In this document: piece by piece, positions 8,229 through 17,748 of the stretch
Layout: each line of letters begins with the position of its first letter
How positions within the stretch are numbered: the first letter of the stretch is position 1
Source of the DNA: Halomonas salinarum
GTDB lineage: Bacteria > Pseudomonadota > Gammaproteobacteria > Pseudomonadales > Halomonadaceae
Direction: 5' to 3'
NCBI RefSeq assembly: GCF_012062845.1
Contig: NZ_WWNB01000018.1
Location: forward strand, 1 to 64,000
Length of the DNA stretch: 64,000 nucleotides
The notes under the pieces: generated by a model
Database searches by the model: none
Seen by the model: the letters and a program-made list of their open reading frames with translations, nothing else
What the model was told of the DNA's origin: nothing
Position numbers and translations under genes: made by a program

Positions 8229-9008
8229 ATGACGATCAAGGTCACGGTCTGGGGCGAGAACGTCCATGAGCAGACCAACGAGGTGGTAGCGCGCATCTAT
8301 CCGGAGGGCATGCACCAGTGCATCGCCGAGGGGCTCAACGAGGACCCGGAGATCGTGGCCCGTGCGGTCACCCTGCAGGATCCCGAGCACGGCCTGAGCG
8401 AGGAGGTGCTGGAGAACACCGACGTGCTGCTGTGGTGGGGGCATGCGGCCCACGGCGACGTGCGCGACGAGATCGTCGACCGCGTCCAGGCGCGGGTGCT
8501 GCAGGGCATGGGCTTGCTGGTGCTGCATTCCGCCCACTATGCCAAGATCTTCAAGCGCTTGATGGGCACCACCTGCTCGCTGAAGTGGCGCGAGGCGGGG
8601 GAGCGCGAGCGCCTCTGGGTGGTCAACCCTGGCCATCCCATCGTCCAGGGCGTCGGCGACTACATCGAACTGCCGCATACCGAGATGTATGGCGAGCCCT
8701 TCGCCGTGCCCAACCCGGATGAAGTGGTCTTCATCAGCGCCTTCGAGGGCGGCGAGGTGTTCCGCTCCGGCCTCACCTACAAGCGGGGCAACGGCCGGAT
8801 CTTCTATTTCCGCCCGGGCCACGAGACCTACCCGATCTACTACGACGACCAGGTGCGTCGCGTGCTGAAGAACGGCGTGAAGTGGGCGCGTCCCGAGGGC
8901 TCGCGGTGGATCGACAGCTGCCCCAACGTGCCGCCCGAGCAGGCGCCCAATCCCGTGGAAGTCAAAGGCGAAGGGCTGCACAAGCCCGGTGAGGAGGGCT
9001 TCAAGTGA
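8229..9008 (+). CDS. ThuA-like domain protein (sugar utilisation)
   Basis: A 259-residue protein starting [15 protein letters not shown] with the ThuA fold pattern: [31 protein letters not shown] and [13 protein letters not shown]. ThuA proteins, glutamine-amidotransferase-like, take part in trehalose and related disaccharide catabolism, including 3-keto-sugar routes. The ATG at 8229 has GAGGAGA upstream; open codons continue 20 triplets further but lack a ribosome site. The stop overlaps the next start (TGATG), so it is translationally coupled to the oxidoreductase. It is probably repressed through the operators at 8124-8158. Confidence 0.85.
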   Translation: MTIKVTVWGENVHEQTNEVVARIYPEGMHQCIAEGLNEDPEIVARAVTLQDPEHGLSEEVLENTDVLLWWGHAAHGDVRDEIVDRVQARVLQGMGLLVLHSAHYAKIFKRLMGTTCSLKWREAGERERLWVVNPGHPIVQGVGDYIELPHTEMYGEPFAVPNPDEVVFISAFEGGEVFRSGLTYKRGNGRIFYFRPGHETYPIYYDDQVRRVLKNGVKWARPEGSRWIDSCPNVPPEQAPNPVEVKGEGLHKPGEEGFK

Positions 9009-10081
9009 TGCGACTGGCGATCATCGGTGCCGGCAGCATGGCCGGCGAACATGCCAAGCACTTCGGGCGGCTGCCCGGCGTCGAGGTGGTGGCCGTGTGC
9101 GACATGGACGGCGACAGGGCGCACGCCTTCGCCGAACGGCATGGCATCCCCGAGGCCTATGCCGACCTCGGCGCCATGCTGGCACGGGACGACATCCAGG
9201 CGGTGAGCAACGCCACTCCGGATGGGGTACACAAGGCCACCTCCCTGGCCGCCATCGCGGCAGGCAAGCACATCCTCTGCGAGAAGCCGCTGGCGACCAA
9301 CGAGGCCGATGCCCGGGAGATGGCGGTGGCGGCGCAGCAGGCCGGGGTGATCAACATGATCAACTTAAGCTACCGCGATGCCCCGGCCATCCAGCACGCG
9401 CGCGAGCTGGTCGCCTCCGGCGCCCTCGGCCGGGTGATGCACGTGGATGCCAGCTACCGGCAGAGCTGGCTGGTCAGCCACGCCTGGGGACGCTGGGACC
9501 AGGACAGCCAGTGGTTATGGCGGCTCTCGGAAGGCCACGGCAGCAAGGGCGTGCTGGGGGATGTGGGCGTGCACATCCTCGATTTCGCCAGCTTCCCGGT
9601 GGGCGACATCACAAAGGTGAACTGTCGCCTCAAGTGCTTCGACAAGGCGCCGGGCAATCGCATCGACGATTACGTGCTGGACGCCAACGACAGCGCCCTG
9701 ATGCAGGTGGAATTCGCCGGCGGCGCGCTGGGCACGGTGCAGGCCACCCGCTGGGCCACCGGCCATCACAACGCCCTGACCCTCAGCGTACACGGTGACC
9801 AGGGGGCGCTGCGCGTCGACCTGGATGCCGCCAGGGACAAGCTCCAGGTGTGCCTGGGCGAGGATGTCCACCCGGCGCGCTGGACCACGCTGGAGGCCCC
9901 GGCTACTCCGAGCATCTACCAACGCTTCGTCGACAGCATCGCCAGTGGCCACAACGACCAGCCGGATTTCGCCCGTGGCGCGGCGCTGCAGAAGGTGCTG
10001 GATGCGTGCTTCCTCTCGCATGCCGAGGACCGCAGCCAGGCCCTGGCCGGCGGCGAGGTGGCCGAGCCCGTGACGGCCTGA
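9008..10081 (+). CDS. Gfo/Idh/MocA-family NAD(P)-dependent oxidoreductase
   Basis: A 357-residue protein with the N-terminal Rossmann motif (LAIIGAGSMAGEHAKHF), the conserved CEKPLATN segment containing the catalytic-region Lys, and a C-terminal alpha/beta domain with GVLGDVGVHILDFASF. Family members oxidise sugar or inositol hydroxyls or reduce keto-sugars. Next to ThuA it fits the ThuB-type role of disaccharide oxidation, which is inferred. It overlaps the ThuA stop by one base; GAGGAGGG precedes the ATG. A GTG three bases upstream is also open. Confidence 0.9.
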   Translation: MRLAIIGAGSMAGEHAKHFGRLPGVEVVAVCDMDGDRAHAFAERHGIPEAYADLGAMLARDDIQAVSNATPDGVHKATSLAAIAAGKHILCEKPLATNEADAREMAVAAQQAGVINMINLSYRDAPAIQHARELVASGALGRVMHVDASYRQSWLVSHAWGRWDQDSQWLWRLSEGHGSKGVLGDVGVHILDFASFPVGDITKVNCRLKCFDKAPGNRIDDYVLDANDSALMQVEFAGGALGTVQATRWATGHHNALTLSVHGDQGALRVDLDAARDKLQVCLGEDVHPARWTTLEAPATPSIYQRFVDSIASGHNDQPDFARGAALQKVLDACFLSHAEDRSQALAGGEVAEPVTA

Positions 10082-10236
10082 CGCGGTCGCCGGCGGTGGG
10101 TCGGCCTCTCTGTCTCGTTGGGCCTGCCGCCCTCTGTCGCCTCGTTGCGCAATTTCCGGCACAATCTCTCGCCGGCAAGGGCGGCGAGAGGGACGGCTAG
10201 CCACACCGGCCACCACCCGGGCGACGAGGCAGGGAC

Positions 10237-11208
10237 ATGAGCAGAGATCCGTCGAAGACGGCGACCATACGGGAAATCGCGCGGCAGGCCGAGGTGTCCA
10301 TCGCCTCGGTCAGCCGCGCGCTCAATGGCAAGCCGGGCCTCAGCGAGGCGCTGCGTGACCATATTCTGGCTATCAGCCGCGAGATCGAGTATCGCCCCAG
10401 TGCCGCCGCCCGTCAGCTGATCAGCGGCAAGGCGGCGGTGGTGGGAATCTCGCTGGGGCGTCGCGACTTCGAGCTGCGGCCCTACTACATCCTGCTCTAC
10501 CAGCACCTGACCGTGGCGCTTCACCGCCAGGGCATGGTGCCCGTCTTCTTCGCCCATGATCAGACGGCGGCCCTGCCCGAGCAGGCCGGCGCCGCCATCC
10601 TGCTCGGCGAGTTCGCCGATGACCCGCGCCCGGCACTGATGGCGGCAAGGGGCGTGTCCGTGGTGCGCATCGGCCCGGCCGGCGAGGGGTTCTCGGTGGC
10701 GCCGGAGGATCGCCATGGCATCTATCTGGCCACCCGCCACCTGATCGAGGGGGGGCGGCGTCGCATCGCCTTCTTCGGCGACGAGCTGGAGAGCCCGCAC
10801 AGCCAGCATCGCCTGGGCGGCTATCGCCAGGCGCTCGAGGAGGCCGGCCTCGCGCCACACCTCATCGACATCCCCCCCAACTATGAGCCGGCGCTGACCG
10901 GCTATCGCTGGCTGAGCCGGCGCCTCGCGCTGGACCCGCATGCCTATGATGGCCTGGTCTGCGAGAACGATGAACTCGCCAGGGGCTGCCTGACGGCCCT
11001 GGAGGATCATGGCGTCGGCGTGCCGGATGAGGTCGCGGTCACCGGTTTCGACGACCTGCCGACTTTGGCCGAGTCCCTGACCACGGTGCGCCAGGACATC
11101 GCCGGCATCGCCGCCACGAGCGTCGAACTGCTGGGCGAGGCCTTGGCCGCCAAGCCGCCGCGCCACGTCTCCCTGCCGGTGACGCTGGTGGTGCGCGAGA
11201 CCGGCTAG
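10237..11208 (+). CDS. LacI-family transcriptional regulator
   Basis: A 323-residue regulator with an N-terminal LacI helix-turn-helix (TIREIARQAEVSIASVSRAL) and hinge (YRPSAAARQL), followed by a periplasmic-binding-like effector domain (VVGISLGRR to VTGFDDLPTLAESLTTVRQD). It sits 155 bp after the ThuA/oxidoreductase pair, on the same strand. The palindromic operators before that pair have the consensus expected for such a protein, so it is likely the local repressor and is relieved by a sugar or sugar derivative. Confidence 0.92.
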   Translation: MSRDPSKTATIREIARQAEVSIASVSRALNGKPGLSEALRDHILAISREIEYRPSAAARQLISGKAAVVGISLGRRDFELRPYYILLYQHLTVALHRQGMVPVFFAHDQTAALPEQAGAAILLGEFADDPRPALMAARGVSVVRIGPAGEGFSVAPEDRHGIYLATRHLIEGGRRRIAFFGDELESPHSQHRLGGYRQALEEAGLAPHLIDIPPNYEPALTGYRWLSRRLALDPHAYDGLVCENDELARGCLTALEDHGVGVPDEVAVTGFDDLPTLAESLTTVRQDIAGIAATSVELLGEALAAKPPRHVSLPVTLVVRETG

Positions 11209-11216
11209 CGGCGCCT

Positions 11217-11233
11217 CCGGGCCGGAAGCCCGG
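11217..11233. terminator. GC hairpin between convergent genes
   Basis: CCGGGC and GCCCGG form a 6-bp stem with a 5-base loop between the convergent LacI-family and methyltransferase genes. There is no T-run, so a terminator role is only suggested by position. Confidence 0.3.
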
Positions 11234-11249
11234 GCGTTGCATTTGCGGA

Positions 11250-12335
11250 TCAGGGCCGGCAGAGGAAGTAGTCGTTCTGGATATCGTGCTCCAGTTGATG
11301 GACGTGAATATCGCGGAAGCCGGCGTCCTCCAGGTAGGCCAGGGCGCGCTCGCGGCCCCACATGGTGCCCAGGCCCTCGCCGCCCTGAGCCAGCGAGACG
11401 GTCATGCAGTGGCTCACCGATAAGGCGTAGAGCAGCGTGCCCAGCGGGTGCTCGCGGTCCAGGTGATGATGGCTCGAGGCGTGGATGTCCTGCACCAGAT
11501 AGAGGCCGTCGTCGGTCAGGCTGCGATGGATCCCCGCGAGCAGGCGGCGCGGCGCGGCCTGGTCGTGGATGCCGTCGAAGGTGGTGACCAGCTCGAAGGC
11601 CCCGGGCTCGGCGGTGGTGTCGAAGTCGCTGAGATCGCGGACCTCGAAGGTGAGATTACTCAGCCCTGCTCGCTGGGCCTGGTCGCGGGCCCAGCCGATG
11701 GCCTCCTCGGAGAGGTCGTAGCCGACGAAGCGGCTGGCCGGGAAGCGCTCTGCCATGGCCAGCAGCGCCCGGCCGCGGCCACAGGCGCAATCCAGTACCC
11801 GGATGCCCGCTTCCAGGCGCTCGGTGAGCCCTGGGGCGAGCGGCAGGATGGCGTCGAACAGCGCCGGCAGCACCGTCTGGCCGCTGTCGCTGGCCATCAC
11901 CTCCTGGAAACGCGGATAGCGGGAGTAGGGCACCCCGCCACCGTCATGGAAGCAGCGCACCACCTCGTCCTCGACGCTTCCCAACAAGGGGATAAACTGG
12001 GTATAGACGGCCAGGTTCGCCTCGCCCTGGTCGGTGAGCAGCGCGGCGCGCGCGTCCGGCAGCCAGTAGGTAGCGGCGGCCGGGTCGGTCTCGACCACCT
12101 CGGCCGCCACCATGCCGCCGAGCCACTCGCGCACGTAGCGCTCCTGGAGCCCGGCGCGCTCGGCCAGGGCTTGGCTGGTGAGCGGCGGCTGGCCGGCCAG
12201 GGCCTCCAGCAGCCCGGTCCGGTAGCCGATCGAGGTCAGCAGCAGCAGGCCGCCGTGGTTGAGGGCCTGGACCAGCCGTGACTCGAAGTCGTCGCCGTGG
12301 GGCGTCTGGCGTGTGGGGATGGCGATATCGCACAT
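11250..12335 (-). CDS. class I SAM-dependent methyltransferase with N-terminal winged helix
   Basis: A 361-residue protein. The N-terminal part (RLVQALNHGGLLLLTSIGYR to ERAGLQERYVREWLGGMVAA) resembles the dimerisation/winged-helix domain of O-methyltransferase-like proteins. The SAM-binding motif is IRVLDCACGRGRALLAMAER, followed by FVGYDLSEEAIGWA and LVTTFDGIHD. The substrate is not predictable. The ATG at 12335 is preceded by AGAGGA; longer open codons upstream are not coding-like. It is divergent from the GlxA-type regulator. Confidence 0.85.
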   Translation of the reverse strand: MCDIAIPTRQTPHGDDFESRLVQALNHGGLLLLTSIGYRTGLLEALAGQPPLTSQALAERAGLQERYVREWLGGMVAAEVVETDPAAATYWLPDARAALLTDQGEANLAVYTQFIPLLGSVEDEVVRCFHDGGGVPYSRYPRFQEVMASDSGQTVLPALFDAILPLAPGLTERLEAGIRVLDCACGRGRALLAMAERFPASRFVGYDLSEEAIGWARDQAQRAGLSNLTFEVRDLSDFDTTAEPGAFELVTTFDGIHDQAAPRRLLAGIHRSLTDDGLYLVQDIHASSHHHLDREHPLGTLLYALSVSHCMTVSLAQGGEGLGTMWGRERALAYLEDAGFRDIHVHQLEHDIQNDYFLCRP

Positions 12336-12348
12336 GATTCGGTCCTCT

Positions 12349-12375
12349 TGTCGTTGTCGTTGTCGTTGTCTTGTC
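12349..12375. repeat. TTGTCG hexamer microsatellite
   Basis: Three and a half tandem copies of TTGTCG followed by TTGTC lie in the 5' leader of the methyltransferase gene and between the two divergent starts. Copy number could vary by slippage. It is outside both coding regions and so would act, if at all, on expression. Confidence 0.6.
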
Positions 12376-12456
12376 GGCGATGGGGCCAGGATCACGATAC
12401 TGCCGGCGGGTCGGCGACACTCAGGCGCATCGCGCCGCAAACGAGGGTTTTCTGCC

Positions 12457-13485
12457 ATGGTGGAATCCGAGACACGAGGCAAGGCGACCATCGCGCTGCT
12501 GGCCGGTCCCGACGTGACCGCCTCGACCCTTTTTGGTATGTACGACATCTTCGGCTCGGCGGGCCGCGACTGGGAACTGCTGATACATGGCCACCCGGGC
12601 GAGCCGCTGCTCGACCCGGTGATCGTCTCGCGTGACGGCCGGGGCTTTCGCACCGCCAATGGCGCCTGGATCGCCCCGGATGCGGCCCTGGCCGACTGCC
12701 CCAGGCCGCTGGCGGTGTGCGTGCCGGACCTGATGATCGCCCCCGGCGCCAGCCTGGCGGGCTACGTGCCCGAGATGGCCTGGCTGCGCGCCTGCGAGGC
12801 GGGCGGGGCGCTGATGGCGGCGGCCTGCACCGGTGCTCTGCTGTTCGCCGAGGCGGGGCTGCTCGACGACCAGGACGCCACCACCCACTGGGCCTATTGC
12901 GAGACCCTGGCGCAACGTTTCCCCCGGGTGCGGGTGTATGCCCATCGCAGCCTGGTGGTGAGTGGCGAGGGGCAGCGGCTGATCATGGCCGGCGGCGGGA
13001 CCACCTGGCAGGACCTGGCGCTGTTTCTGGTCGCGCGGCTGGTGGGGGTGGACGAGGCCATGCACCTGGCGCGACTCAACCTGATCGACTGGCACAGCGA
13101 GGGTCAGCAGCCCTATGCCACCCTGACCAGTTCGTGCCAGGTGGAGGACGCCTGCATCGCTCGCTGCCAGGTGTGGGTGGCCGAGCACTACGACACGCCC
13201 TCGCCGGTGGCCGGCATGGTGGCGGTCAGCGGCCTGACCGAGCGCTCCTTCAAGCGGCGCTTCAAGGCGGCCACCGGCATGACGCCGATGGATTATGCGC
13301 ACACCCTGCGCCTCGAGGAGGCCAAGCAGTGCCTGGAGAGCAGCGATGCGCCCATCGACGAGGTGGCCGAGGAGGTGGGCTATGCCGACCCGAGCTTCTT
13401 CCGGCGGCTGTTCGGCCGCCGGGTGGGCCTGACGCCCAGCCAGTATCGTCGGCGCTTTCGCAGCCTGCGGCTGCGCCTGCAGTAG
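12457..13485 (+). CDS. GlxA-family transcriptional regulator (DJ-1/PfpI-like + AraC HTH)
   Basis: A 342-residue protein with an N-terminal DJ-1/PfpI-like domain (ATIALLAGPDVTASTLFGMYDI; elbow AACTGALLFAEAGLLD) and a C-terminal AraC-type DNA-binding domain with both helix-turn-helix motifs (GMVAVSGLTERSFKRRFKAA and IDEVAEEVGYADPSFFRRLF). Such regulators control amino-acid, betaine or nitrogen metabolism. The start at 12457 has GAGGG 9 bases upstream. It is divergent from the methyltransferase, its possible target. Confidence 0.9.
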   Translation: MVESETRGKATIALLAGPDVTASTLFGMYDIFGSAGRDWELLIHGHPGEPLLDPVIVSRDGRGFRTANGAWIAPDAALADCPRPLAVCVPDLMIAPGASLAGYVPEMAWLRACEAGGALMAAACTGALLFAEAGLLDDQDATTHWAYCETLAQRFPRVRVYAHRSLVVSGEGQRLIMAGGGTTWQDLALFLVARLVGVDEAMHLARLNLIDWHSEGQQPYATLTSSCQVEDACIARCQVWVAEHYDTPSPVAGMVAVSGLTERSFKRRFKAATGMTPMDYAHTLRLEEAKQCLESSDAPIDEVAEEVGYADPSFFRRLFGRRVGLTPSQYRRRFRSLRLRLQ

Positions 13486-13627
13486 GATCGCGCGTCAGCT
13501 CAGTCGCCGTCCTCGGCCTCACGGCCGGACGCCGTGCGCCTCTGATGGCAAGGGCACCGTCATTCTCGAGTACTGCCCGCCCTTGGAGATGGCTTGCTTG
13601 GTTGCCGCATAGTTGGCCAGGCATTCA

Positions 13628-13830
13628 TCACGCACTAGCCTTCAGCGGATCTGGCTTCGATGGGTATTGCGTGGGATACGCATCCATATAAGCCGTACAC
13701 GCGCGCAGTATGCGTACGTCGTCAAACTTCCCGCCTGCTAGTTGGAAGCCTACTGGCAGACCCTCATCGGTAAACCCACAGGGTGCCGAAGCAGCCGATT
13801 GCTCACTGAGACTGAACGGGTAGCTGAACG
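13628..13830 (-). pseudogene. amidase-signature enzyme, C-terminal remnant
   Basis: The minus strand reads SYPFSLSEQSAASAPCGFTD then EGLPVGFQLAGGKFDDVRIL and RACTAYMDA, ending in a stop at 13628. This is the conserved C-terminal region of amidase-signature enzymes (PF.LSGxPAxSxPCGFTxxGLPVGxQ). The catalytic Lys-Ser-Ser region is absent and the upstream frame is unrelated, so only a fragment of about 65 residues survives. Confidence 0.75.
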
Positions 13831-14011
13831 GCGGCCCTCTTCGTCGCCGACGATGCGTCACCCTGCAAGGACGCTGCGCGGCGTCTTGACGGTGGCCGCC
13901 GGCACGACCCTGATCAAGTCCGCGCAGCAGGTCTTCTGGGACGGCTATTCGGGCTAGTCTGCCGACCCCGATGGCCACTTGTGAGAAGTGGCCTTTAACC
14001 CTTCTGCTAGA
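13824..14011 (+). pseudogene. VOC/glyoxalase-family C-terminal remnant with two stops
   Basis: The plus strand reads GVLTVAAGTTLIKSAQQVFW, DGYSG-stop-SADPDGHL-stop-EVAFNPS. Intact VOC proteins end with AQDVFWGGYSGYFADPDGHLWEVAxNP, so a Tyr codon has become TAG at about 13956 and the Trp codon has become TGA near 13980. A frameshift separates this from FVADDASPxKDA upstream. It is clearly dead. Confidence 0.75.
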
Positions 14012-14235
14012 TCGGTACGAGCGATATTTTGCCTATGACCGTCGCCAGAGTACCGTCCGCCGATGAAGTGGGGGCGTGTGAATCAACGTGCAACCACGTT
14101 AATTAGGTGCTAGTGAAGCATTTTTCCCCGGGGGGAAGGGGAGTAGGCCCTTGAGGCTTGCGACTGCCAGGAAGGTGGTGCCTGTTATGGCCTCACCCGG
14201 CGGTAGCGTGGGGAAGCGTGCGGTGTAAAAGGAAA

Positions 14236-14489
14236 TGTGCAGAGAGGGGGGGCTTGAATCGACCCAAAGCGATCATCCTGGCAAAGGCAGCATGCGCGTT
14301 TATTCTATGAAATCAGGCTTTAACCGTGAGTTGAGTCGCTTTTCTGCTGATGGTATCTCCACAACCGTCAGCATTGGAGTAGCGACAATGGTGCCTGAAG
14401 ACTGCTCGTATGAAGACACCTTAAAGCGCGCCGATGATGCGTTGTACGAAGCGAAACGCAGCGGTAAAAATCGGGTTGTTGTGGGATGA
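14236..14489 (+). pseudogene. GGDEF-domain C-terminal fragment
   Basis: The open frame ends with ISTTVSIGVATMVPEDCSYE then DTLKRADDALYEAKRSGKNR and VVVG, the last third of a diguanylate cyclase domain. The GG(D/E)EF active-site loop is missing, so it cannot make cyclic di-GMP. An in-frame ATG exists near 14292, but nothing upstream resembles the family. It converges on an intact diguanylate cyclase gene whose own C-terminus it resembles only as a paralogue. Confidence 0.7.
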
Positions 14490-14603
14490 TTCGTCATTCC
14501 ATCTACTTCGCAAAACGTAACGCCTGACACATTGCCTCTTGTCCCACCAAGGACGAATTCCTAGCGAAGCCTATAGGAAGGAGTCGGCTGAAAAAAACGC
14601 AGG

Positions 14604-16421
14604 TTACTCTACACGGTTACGGCCTGATTCCTTAGCCACATAAAGCCGTTGATCGGCCTCTCGCACCAGCTCCTCCCCGCCGGCCGTATTGCTGTCCGGT
14701 ATATGGCTTGCGACACCGATGCTTGCCGTCAGGCGAAGAGACATGTTGTCGACCATCTCCGTGGTGGATAGCTCTTCCAGAATATCTCTTCCGACCTGTC
14801 TGGCTCCTTCTCGATCGGTGCCTGGCAGTAGAACGATAAATTCCTCGCCGCCATAGCGGGCGGCGGTATTTTGGGGGCGGCGCAGGTTATGGCGAATAAC
14901 TGACGCCGTCTTTTGCAGGCATTTATCTCCAAATGGATGACCATAGGTATCGTTAATTGACTTGAAATGATCCAAGTCAATCATCAGTATGGCAATCGGT
15001 GACTGCTCGCGGAAAGCGCGCTTATATTCATTCTTGAACACCTCGCCGAAGGCTCGGCGATTGAGCATTTCCGTCAGGCTGTCTGTGGCGCTGATCTTCA
15101 TCAGTTGCGCATTGGCCATTTCAAGCTCTTCCGTCCGCTGGCGCACTGTTTTATCCAGGTCTTCATTGGCTCGGACCTGGTGTTCCAGTAGCTCCTGTTG
15201 TGCACGAACTGACTCCTGTTGGGCAGCTTCTCTCATCCGCCGCTCGATATTCATACGATGCGCTAGGGCAAGAGATAAAAGCACCACCTCCAGACTGGCG
15301 CCGATATAAACAATATTCTCTGTAAACCAGTCCCTTGGAATCAGTCCACTCTTATTGAGTGCCAGGATGACGCCTGATGTCATCATGGATATCCAGGCAA
15401 TATTCAGATATTTTGCTGCTTCAAAACCATCCAGCCAGCGTCTTATGCCTGACCATAATCCGACGGAAATGGCTGCGCATGCCAATAGGATGGTGCTAAT
15501 TATCATCAGACGATACGAAAGGTGAAATCCACCGATTGCGGTTAATACGGAGAGCATGGCGAGAACGAACAATATCTTCGAAAGTACTGAGCGGGTCTGC
15601 GGCAACTGCAGGAAACTACGGAAGAACATTGATGGGAAAAAGACCATGCCACTCAGTGCCAGTACTATCATGGAATCGTTCAGGCCAATCTGGTTTGGCC
15701 AAAGGAATTGAAATGTCAGCCCATGGATGCCTGAAAAAAGCAGGGTAATCGATACGACATACATTACATAGTAGAAGTAGCTTATGTCGCGAGTGCCAGC
15801 CAGTATTAATGTATTGAAGGCTGCCATGATTATCATCGCGCCAACAAACATGGCCAGCCACATAGCTTCAAGATATTTATGTTCCAGTAGAGTGTCACTC
15901 TGGTACAGGCTAACCGGAATCTGAAGTGAAGAAGTGCTTTTTACCTGTAGATATACCTCACTTTTCTCGCCGGGGTTGAGTTTCACAGGAAATACGAAAT
16001 TGTGGTGGGCGATGGGGCGGTTGTTGAACGGAGTACGGTCGCCCATTGTGTATTTGGTAACTAGTTCGCCTTCTTGGAAAATAAAAGCGTTAACCTTATC
16101 CAGTACTGGATAAGCAATTTCAATCATGCTGCGTGTAAATGAGGTGTTTTTATTTTCAAGAGCAAAGCGTACCCAATAAGTCGATCCACTATAGCCAAAG
16201 TTTAGCGTATCCTCATTTGAGCGTTGCCATGCTTCGGATGTGATACCAGATCTGACAGTATCGATGGAATATTTACTTTCCAGATCTTCTAGATACTCCA
16301 GGTGGTTCCCCAGCTTGACAGGTAGTGTGTCTTCGGAAACTGAAAGAGTATCGGCATGCAGGGCACCTGAAACTGATACGAAAAGTAGTATCAGCCAGCA
16401 CAGGGAGTGGCGAAGAACCAT
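14604..16421 (-). CDS. membrane diguanylate cyclase (7TMR-DISM sensor + GGDEF)
   Basis: About 605 residues. A signal peptide is followed by an extracytoplasmic 7TMR-DISM ligand domain (YSGSTYWVRFALEN, GDRTPFNNR), seven hydrophobic helices (about residues 185-385), a coiled coil rich in Gln/Glu/Arg, and a GGDEF domain with the active loop RYGGEEFIVLLPG and the substrate motif DLDHFKSINDTYGH. All catalytic residues are present, so it should make cyclic di-GMP in response to an unknown periplasmic signal. AGGA stands before the ATG at 16421; upstream ATGs in frame (16436, 16496) have no better site. The region is AT-richer than its neighbours. Confidence 0.9.
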   Translation of the reverse strand: MVLRHSLCWLILLFVSVSGALHADTLSVSEDTLPVKLGNHLEYLEDLESKYSIDTVRSGITSEAWQRSNEDTLNFGYSGSTYWVRFALENKNTSFTRSMIEIAYPVLDKVNAFIFQEGELVTKYTMGDRTPFNNRPIAHHNFVFPVKLNPGEKSEVYLQVKSTSSLQIPVSLYQSDTLLEHKYLEAMWLAMFVGAMIIMAAFNTLILAGTRDISYFYYVMYVVSITLLFSGIHGLTFQFLWPNQIGLNDSMIVLALSGMVFFPSMFFRSFLQLPQTRSVLSKILFVLAMLSVLTAIGGFHLSYRLMIISTILLACAAISVGLWSGIRRWLDGFEAAKYLNIAWISMMTSGVILALNKSGLIPRDWFTENIVYIGASLEVVLLSLALAHRMNIERRMREAAQQESVRAQQELLEHQVRANEDLDKTVRQRTEELEMANAQLMKISATDSLTEMLNRRAFGEVFKNEYKRAFREQSPIAILMIDLDHFKSINDTYGHPFGDKCLQKTASVIRHNLRRPQNTAARYGGEEFIVLLPGTDREGARQVGRDILEELSTTEMVDNMSLRLTASIGVASHIPDSNTAGGEELVREADQRLYVAKESGRNRVE

Positions 16422-16797
16422 GGGGTTTTCCTGCATTTTACCGGCGGCCCAAGAAGCGCCCATTGAGATAACCAGCGGAAAAGGAAATGAGAGCATAAGC
16501 CTATGGTAGCGTCAAACTCTCCATAAAAAATAGTGGGGTTAGAGTAATTTGCAGCTGCTACTTTTAGCTTATTTACGTCCATCGCTCTGAAAGCTGGACT
16601 TAGGCTTTCCATCCTGTTCGCTGGCCAGATACTGAAGCCGCGCCGGAAAGAGCCGTCTATTCTTGGAGTAGTCACGACGACGGCGACTCGCTGTTATGAC
16701 TACCGTGCCTGGATAGGCTGGGGAAGTGTTTGCACACCATGGCACTCGTCCTTTTCGTCGCTGCCGGGACGTGACGTCTTGTTTGGAGGCATGGCTG
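16422..16797. other. intergenic region upstream of the diguanylate cyclase
   Basis: No gene recognised. The AT-rich part from about 16490 to 16580 probably holds the promoter of the minus-strand diguanylate cyclase; GGAGG at the right edge is the ribosome site of the next gene. Confidence 0.35.
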
Positions 16798-17079
16798 ATG
16801 GCAACGCTAATCGTGTTCCACGAAGTCGAGGATGGCGAGCACTGGGCGAAGGCCTGGCAGGAAGGGGCGGGTAGTCGGCATGAGTTATTCGCTCAGATAG
16901 GTGTTAGCGCGCGTACTTTCAAGGATGCAGAGAACCCAGACTCGGTGGGGTTGATTCTGGAAGTGCCTGACATGGCAAGTTTCCAGACCTTTATGGCGAC
17001 TGACGAGGTCAGGCAGGGGATGGAGGAAGACCGGCTCAAGTTGGATTCCATGCGCATGCTGGGTGAGTTTACGCCCTGA
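16798..17079 (+). CDS. small conserved protein of unknown function (DUF3764-like)
   Basis: A 93-residue protein, MATLIVFHEVEDGEHWAKAW to DRLKLDSMRMLGEFTP. The pattern of a short beta strand, an aromatic-rich helix (HWAKAW), a strand (SVGLILEVPDM) and a helix is that of a ferredoxin-like dimeric alpha/beta fold. It resembles proteins annotated as DUF3764, but I cannot confirm the match. GGAGG precedes the ATG by nine bases. Confidence 0.6.
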   Translation: MATLIVFHEVEDGEHWAKAWQEGAGSRHELFAQIGVSARTFKDAENPDSVGLILEVPDMASFQTFMATDEVRQGMEEDRLKLDSMRMLGEFTP

Positions 17080-17271
17080 TTCTGTCAGTTGAGGGCTTTG
17101 AGGGTGTGACACAAGGGAACGTCAGCCGGGGGTGTTTGAATAAACCTCGGCGTTTGTGCCCGGGGTTGAAGAATCCACCCTCGACCATCATTACTGGGTA
17201 TAGCGCTTCTTATGCACATAGACGCCTGACTTCGTTTCCCACAACACCCACTCGTACAGGAGCTAGCTCCA

Positions 17272-17748
17272 ATGCCCTTTGCACCGTCTAGCATGCAGCT
17301 CACCAGTTCCGCTTTCGCCGCCCACGAGCCGATTCCTTCCAAGCACACCGGCGAAGGGGAGAACGTGTCGCCGGCCCTTGCCTGGAAGGATGCTCCCGAG
17401 GGCACGAAGGGCTTCGCGGTGATCTGTCACGACCCGGATGCCCCGCTGGTCAAGGACGGCAGCTACGGTTTCGTGCACTGGTTGCTCTACAACCTGCCGG
17501 CCGATATCACCTCGCTTGACGAGGCGACGACCCAAGGTACCAGCGGCGTCAACGATACCGGCAGCATCGGCTACGGTGGGCCCATGCCGCCGGAAGGCCA
17601 TGGCGTGCACCTGTATTATTTCTGGGTGCTGGCGCTGGATGCGGTTACCGAGCTGCCGGAGGGGCTGACGCAGCCTGAGCTTCTGAGCAAGCTCGAGCCG
17701 CATATTCTTGGTATGAACCGCCTGGTGGGGACCTATCGCCGCGACTGA
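17272..17748 (+). CDS. YbhB/YbcL-family (PEBP) Raf-kinase-inhibitor-like protein
   Basis: A 158-residue phosphatidylethanolamine-binding-like protein. Family motifs are visible: HTGEGENVSPALAWKDAPEG, the CHDPDAP ligand loop, FVHWLLYNLP, and YGGPMPPEGHGVHLYYFWV. Bacterial members are cytosolic or periplasmic proteins of uncertain role. GGAGC lies before the ATG. Confidence 0.9.
   Translation: MPFAPSSMQLTSSAFAAHEPIPSKHTGEGENVSPALAWKDAPEGTKGFAVICHDPDAPLVKDGSYGFVHWLLYNLPADITSLDEATTQGTSGVNDTGSIGYGGPMPPEGHGVHLYYFWVLALDAVTELPEGLTQPELLSKLEPHILGMNRLVGTYRRD

Noticed and set aside
9916..11361. 481-codon frame antisense to the oxidoreductase and LacI-family genes
   Set aside because: It spans two well-supported genes and has no family pattern.
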